Shown in pieces: positions 62,601 through 64,000 of a DNA stretch of 64,000 bases. The stretch is from Litoditis marina. Taxonomy: Eukaryota; Nematoda; Chromadorea; Rhabditida; Rhabditidae. The notes below the pieces were generated by a model. It did not search any database and was not told where the DNA came from. It saw only the letters and a program-made list of their open reading frames with translations. Numbering within the stretch: position 1 is the stretch's first letter; every line of letters starts with the position of its first letter. Position numbers and translations under genes: made by a program. The DNA lies in NCBI GenBank assembly GCA_964036275.1, contig OZ038438.1, forward strand, positions 10,673,321 through 10,737,320, written 5' to 3'.

Positions 62601-64000
62601 CTCCGAAAAATCGCCATCATCCACTTCTGCTGGCTGGTCATCCATTCCTCAAGCAACTCTGATAAATCCCTTCTTAATAAACTACACATGGGGATCTGGA
62701 TAGTCTAAAAAAATTCTCACGTGAAGAGAAAAGTTTACTCTGAATTCCTTCGTGAAAGATCATACCACCACTCTAAATGGGTGAACACGTCACGTTCATG
62801 TATACATGATGCAGAACTTCACATGTCCAGCAATATGGTCGGTAGGCGACTTTTGTTTCACCAGTTCAATAGGATCAAACTGATCAAAGTCGTGATAAGA
62901 CTTCAGTTTCAGGCAAATTATTATCTATTCCTAAAGTGTACGAAGTAATACCAGCACAGTATGACCAAATATGTAACACTGATAATGTTGGCAAACTAGA
63001 GTTGTCAATGCAGTTTGAAGTTCAGAGTATTTGTCTTCTTCAATGTGGGTAAAAATAGAATTGACTCTCGAAATTCGGTGATTCTTGAGTAAAGTGTCAA
63101 GTTAACAATCGTGCACCGAAAAACTTACCGTCAAAATGTTTCTCGGCCTCCGTTTCCGAGTATTTCCTGTTTGGTTCACACTCTGGCTGTCTCTCTTCAT
63201 TTTCGTCCTCACTTTCATTCTCTCTTTGCATTGCATCGTCGTCAGCCGTTTTCGATTCATCCAACTGAACGCAATTCTATTGTCCATACAATGATTCTCA
63301 AAACAAAAATATTCATCAAGGCGAACTGAATGACATGACAACCTAGAAGCATCTCTATAGCAGAGTGAGCAAGTTTTGAATGTAGTTCCATTTACGATTG
63401 AAATATGGCGGAATCAAACTACAAACACAGAGTCGTAGAATGTGTACAGTACCTACTCGCTCTCCCTGAACGGACCCCACATCGTTTGGTTGTTCTCGTT
63501 TGTTTCTCACCTTGTGCATTGTCCTCATGAGTAGACCGGTACACCTGAGAGAAAGTTCCAACGCGTCCATCCAGCAACGACCCGCCTTCAAGCGAATGTT
63601 TCCATATTTTGCACCTCTCTACTTTCATTTAAACGTAAATCTCTCCAATATTCCTCCTCATAACATAAAGTGGCCCTCAAACCGGTGTGGACATAGGATC
63701 AATTTAGTTCGGAGTGGAACTCTATTGGGAATGTGTGCCTCACTGCTTCACACATCTCCTTCTGGCAAGAAATGCAAATACATTGCTCGGTCGACTTGAT
63801 AGTTTTATGTCTTACTTGGTAACGTTTCCACTTCTGTATCCTTTTAAAGAGAAAAGAAGGGACTACTGGTTCAACTTGACTTGGTTCACCTGTTCGCTAG
63901 CAGCTCGACAAATCAAATATGCTGCCGGGAGGTGTTGGATTGAAAACATCGGAGGGGACTCGCCCAACGGACCTCGTGTTGCCCAGATACTCTGATCCAA
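56616..64000 (-). CDS. Oxysterol-binding-protein-related protein, ORP5/8 type, 5' end outside window
   Basis: ER-anchored lipid transfer protein; ORP5/8 exchange phosphatidylserine for PI4P at ER-plasma membrane contacts. Exons (minus): 64000-63890 (partial), 63585-63511, 63264-63129, a probable 10-nt microexon 62304-62295, 62209-62086, 61989-61904, 61679-61502, 60856-60723, 60435-60333, 59939-59856, 59708-59619, 58902-58799, 58525-58358, 58001-57878, 57342-57229, 56774-56616. Visible: C-terminal half of a PH domain (QSIWATRGPLGE, GRCWMDALELSLRCTGLL), an acidic linker, and the ORD with LVWTLLKQIRPGMDLSK, VVLPTFILEPRSFLEKL, GFYKKPKGLKKPYNPILGE and the signature EQVSHHPPVSSLF (PI4P-binding His pair). 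Further motifs are LPYANCKGIMIGTM and FQLKPFMGG, then RPWDAHNDLEQIE. A C-terminal membrane anchor (SIIIFFSVLTVLQAILFSYL) ends four residues from the stop. The 599 visible codons close in frame when the microexon is included. Acceptor of the EQ/VSHHPP exon is ctttgag. Confidence 0.93.
61006..61337. mobile_element. 332-bp fold-back element, CAGTAAAAGATGAAC ends
   Basis: The ends CAGTAAAAGATGAACT and AGTTCATCTTTTACTG are perfect inverted repeats. The interior is a large hairpin in which AGTAAGTCTTTTCGTCCTG and the segment CTCAGAGGGGTTCAACTGATG each have an inverted partner. No clear target duplication was seen. It lies in the ORP intron just upstream of the exon carrying VSHHPPV. Confidence 0.7.

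Noticed and set aside
63519..63550. Possible 32-nt exon behind tttctctcag in the ORP gene
   Set aside because: The PH-domain exon 63585-63511 reads straight through this site with clear homology (GRCWMDALELSLRC).

Overview
The window reads as nuclear DNA of a nematode, most likely a rhabditid. The genes are intron-rich, nearly all introns are GT...AG with TTTCAG-like acceptors, AT-rich introns are packed with short inverted-repeat elements, and several start codons lie a few bases to about 30 bases downstream of an acceptor-like site that could take a spliced leader. I cannot name the genus. There are no bacterial operons, prophage, CRISPR array or intact tRNA/rRNA genes. I assembled exons by hand from splice signals, reading frame and remembered family motifs; six of the seven models close in frame over their whole coding length. 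One (the Na+/H+ exchanger) closes except for a single extra T.

Layout, left to right: 1.2-9.9 kb (+) Na+/H+ exchanger of the NHX/NHE family, 17 exons; 10.4-11.7 kb (+) small three-exon orphan gene of 103 aa; 12.2-21.5 kb (-) otopetrin-like proton channel, 18 exons, 584 aa; 24.3-30.6 kb (-) and 33.1-36.8 kb (-) two neighbouring type I membrane protein genes (470 and 320 aa) whose cysteine spacing matches the DSL domain of Notch ligands but which lack EGF repeats; 38.5-44.4 kb (+) orthologue of the conserved vertebrate protein KIAA0930, 14 exons, 449 aa; 46.9-55.9 kb (+) secreted protein with two von Willebrand A domains, 17 exons, 531 aa; 56.6-64.0 kb (-) oxysterol-binding-protein-related protein of the ORP5/ORP8 type, cut by the right edge inside its PH domain. 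The genes are not one pathway. The exchanger and otopetrin both move protons across membranes but are convergent neighbours, and co-function is only a possibility.

Between and inside genes lie many small transposon-like repeats: a hAT-type family (TAGGGTTGTTAA termini, 8-bp target duplications), one copy of which carries a large internal CTCGAAAA minisatellite; a second 197-bp element with an 8-bp duplication; two copies of a hairpin element flanked by TTAA; a 312-bp foldback element flanked by TTA; a fold-back repeat family shared between 19-20 kb and 37-38 kb; three degenerate tRNA-like sequences; and a short motif TTGTAGTTTGATC that recurs at least 15 times, sometimes as paired inverted arms about 60 bp apart. 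The most interesting points for follow-up are the EGF-less DSL gene pair, the minisatellite-bearing hAT element next to a splice donor of one of them, the recurring TTGTAGTTTGATC motif, and the one-base frameshift in the exchanger.
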